A stretch of DNA of 8,029 bases, taken from positions 1 through 8,029 of the forward strand of contig JAQGOT010000704.1 of assembly GCA_028293465.1 (NCBI GenBank), in the 5' to 3' direction. The notes beneath the pieces were generated by a model. That model made no database searches. It saw only the letters and a program-made list of their open reading frames with translations, and was not told where the DNA came from. This stretch comes from Pedosphaera sp. (lineage in GTDB: Bacteria; Verrucomicrobiota; Verrucomicrobiia; Limisphaerales; Pedosphaeraceae). Below are positions 6,904-8,029 of this stretch, piece after piece. The position numbers and the translations under genes are program-made. Positions within the stretch are counted from its first letter, which is position 1; every line of letters begins with the position of its first letter.

Positions 6904-7111
6904 TCTGCCGTGAGCGGAGACGCATCCTGTTAATTCGCGGGGCTGGTGGGGATCAAATATCAACCCTTTGCCGCTTGGGCGGCCCGGCGGCGCAAACTTG
7001 CCGGGGCCAAAGTCCCAGTCCAGCCCGCCGATCCGGTGCGCTGGCTGGAGGCGGTGGAGCAGGCGCAAAGCTCCGTCAATCCCAAGGCGTTGTCCCTGAT
7101 GCTGCACCTGC
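6904..7111 (+). other. Gap after the fadL-type gene, no recognised gene
   Basis: An open frame from a GTG at 6946 to a TGA at 7137 would encode 63 residues including DPVRWLEAVEQAQSSVNPKA, with GC-rich third positions like real coding DNA. I recognise no family and it has no ribosome binding site. It may be a fragment of an older gene lost together with the 5' part of the nucleotidyltransferase remnant that follows. No terminator with a T-run was found after the fadL-type gene. Confidence 0.3.
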
Positions 7112-7134
7112 CTCGCTGCGTTGAATGCAGCGGG
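7112..7134. repeat. Inverted repeat at the edge of the nucleotidyltransferase remnant
   Basis: CGCTGC (7114-7119) and GCAGCG (7127-7132) flank a seven-base loop, with one more wobble pair and one C-G pair outside. No T-run follows, so it is not a typical terminator. It coincides with the point where resemblance to the nucleotidyltransferase family begins and could mark an old deletion junction. Confidence 0.25.
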
Positions 7135-7444
7135 TGAGTTAATCAGTCCTGAACCCTTGCCGCCATTGCTGCTGGATGCCGCAGCTCACGTGGCGCGGCA
7201 TCTTGGTCTGGGCGCTGATTGGCTGAACAACGGGCCGAGCCGGGACGAGGGTGGGCTTTTTCAAATGGGGTTGCCGGTTGGATTTACCGACCGCCTGACG
7301 AAGCAAGTTTTCGGTCCGCAATTGACGATTTAGTTTATCGGGCGGCTGGATCACATTCACTTCAAACTTTATGCCGCGGCCGACCAAGGTGATGACAGGT
7401 TTCGCGCGCGATCGCCTTCCGCAATGACCTCGACTGCTGATTAA
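7112..7444 (+). pseudogene. Decayed nucleotidyltransferase-like gene fragment with internal TAG
   Basis: The frame reads LAALNAAGELISPEPLP, then HVARHLGLGADWLNNGPSRD, then FQMGLPVGF, up to a TAG at 7331-7333. It resumes in frame with FIGRLDHIHFKLYAAADQG before losing resemblance near 7390 and stopping at 7442-7444. From memory of the family, this is the middle of a group of small nucleotidyltransferase-like proteins (DUF6036/AbiEii-like annotations), where DWLNxGP, GLPxGF and the xQIHFKLYAA motif are conserved. The N-terminal part with the GG and DxD catalytic motifs is absent and the 3' end is lost, so this is a remnant and not an active enzyme. The TAG stands where relatives have tyrosine or histidine before FI. 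The remnant faces the convergent beta-propeller gene and its last codon overlaps that gene's stop. Confidence 0.65.
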
Positions 7445-8029
7445 GGAGTGACCACTCGATAAAAACGGCAGCCAACGGTCTTTGCCTGGGTATCGAAAAA
7501 AAGGTTGGTGTCAGCGCCCCCGGCTGGCAAAGTGGCGAGGTGATCCCAATCAATCAAGTTGGTTGAAACCTGCACTCGGGCGCTTAAGCTTGCGAGTCCC
7601 TTGACCTGAAAGCTGAATGTGTTCGTACCGGTGACTGAGGGCTGTTCAAGTGTAATTACCGGTCGGGTCAAGAGCGCTCTTCCCGTATTGGCCGGATCAC
7701 GACGGTACCGAGGCCAACTGCTCTCAGCGAGGGGCCCCGTCCCTTTTAGCGAGTACAGGAAGGAATCCCGGGAAATAAAAATAACGGATCCATCCGCGCC
7801 AATGTTGGGTGCCCCATCCACCTGGTCACCTGTGTTGAACTCCCACAATTTATTTCCGGTTACGGTATTTAACGCATAGAGCTTCCGGTCGTTGCTGCCG
7901 AAATAAACCGTCCCGTCCGCCGTCAAGGCAGGGGGTGAGTTCGCCGGATTTCCCGTCACAAACTCCCACTTTTTTTGGCCAGTGGCACCGTCCAGGGCAT
8001 AAAATTTGTTGTCATTGGATCCAATATAA
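7441..8029 (-). CDS. PQQ-type beta-propeller protein with verrucomicrobial C-terminal domain (partial, 5' end missing)
   Basis: The last 195 residues of a longer protein are present; the gene runs off the right edge. Three propeller blades repeat at about 41 residues, each with a YxGSNDxKxYAL core followed by TGxxxWEF (the third blade is degenerate: VIFISRDSFLYSL). This is the PQQ-like repeat of BamB-type and other secreted propellers. After a WPRYRRDPANTGR linker comes a beta-rich domain with ARVQVSTNLIDWDHL and the end RFYRVVTP. This domain type is widespread at the C-terminus of secreted verrucomicrobial proteins and probably serves surface display or binding (inference). An in-frame GTG at 7959 is not the true start, because the same repeat continues upstream of it. 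The stop TAA is at 7441-7443. It faces the fadL-type gene and shows no functional link to it. Confidence 0.88.
   Translation of the reverse strand, partial: YIGSNDNKFYALDGATGQKKWEFVTGNPANSPPALTADGTVYFGSNDRKLYALNTVTGNKLWEFNTGDQVDGAPNIGADGSVIFISRDSFLYSLKGTGPLAESSWPRYRRDPANTGRALLTRPVITLEQPSVTGTNTFSFQVKGLASLSARVQVSTNLIDWDHLATLPAGGADTNLFFDTQAKTVGCRFYRVVTP

Noticed and set aside
1..8029. CRISPR arrays, rRNA or tRNA genes, insertion sequences
   Set aside because: No regularly spaced repeats, conserved RNA cores, transposase motifs or terminal inverted repeats were seen.

Overview
The window most likely comes from a member of the Verrucomicrobiota. The clearest sign is the C-terminal domain of the partial gene at the right edge. 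It carries an STNLIDWDHL-type motif and ends in RFYRVVTP, a style very common in secreted proteins of that phylum. Weak or absent Shine-Dalgarno sequences and GC-rich coding DNA with AT-richer gaps also fit. The lineage is an inference from these features, not from a marker gene.

Left half (1-4888, minus strand): a compact three-gene operon transcribed leftward. The first gene is a SAM-dependent methyltransferase of the PhcB type, the family that makes 3-hydroxypalmitic acid methyl ester in Ralstonia. It overlaps by 8 bases a 911-residue membrane histidine kinase with two complete kinase cores and a receiver between them. Six bases further on comes a receiver-histidine kinase protein of the PhcR/PhcQ type, whose reading frame is cut by a TAA at 100-102 and then continues open to the window edge. 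Gene order and content match the Ralstonia phcB-phcS-phcR-phcQ quorum-sensing operon, with the second and third functions apparently fused into one polypeptide.

Middle (4889-5676): a 788-base divergent intergenic region. It has a sigma-54-like -24/-12 element facing each way, one close to the methyltransferase gene and one upstream of the fadL-type gene. It also holds three consecutive hairpins, some short repeats and palindromes, and a doubtful small ORF with a strong ribosome binding site.

Right half (5677-8029): an outer-membrane FadL/OMPP1-type transporter on the plus strand, then about 200 bases with no recognisable gene. After that comes a decayed fragment of a nucleotidyltransferase-like gene with an internal TAG. 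At the right edge is the 3' end of a leftward gene for a PQQ-type beta-propeller protein.

Working model (inference): the methyltransferase makes a hydrophobic fatty acid methyl ester signal, the FadL protein carries it across the outer membrane, and the membrane kinase plus the receiver-kinase sense and relay it. Both transcription units may be under sigma-54 control. The broken receiver-kinase gene suggests that in this strain the relay is altered or being lost, unless the stop is an assembly error.
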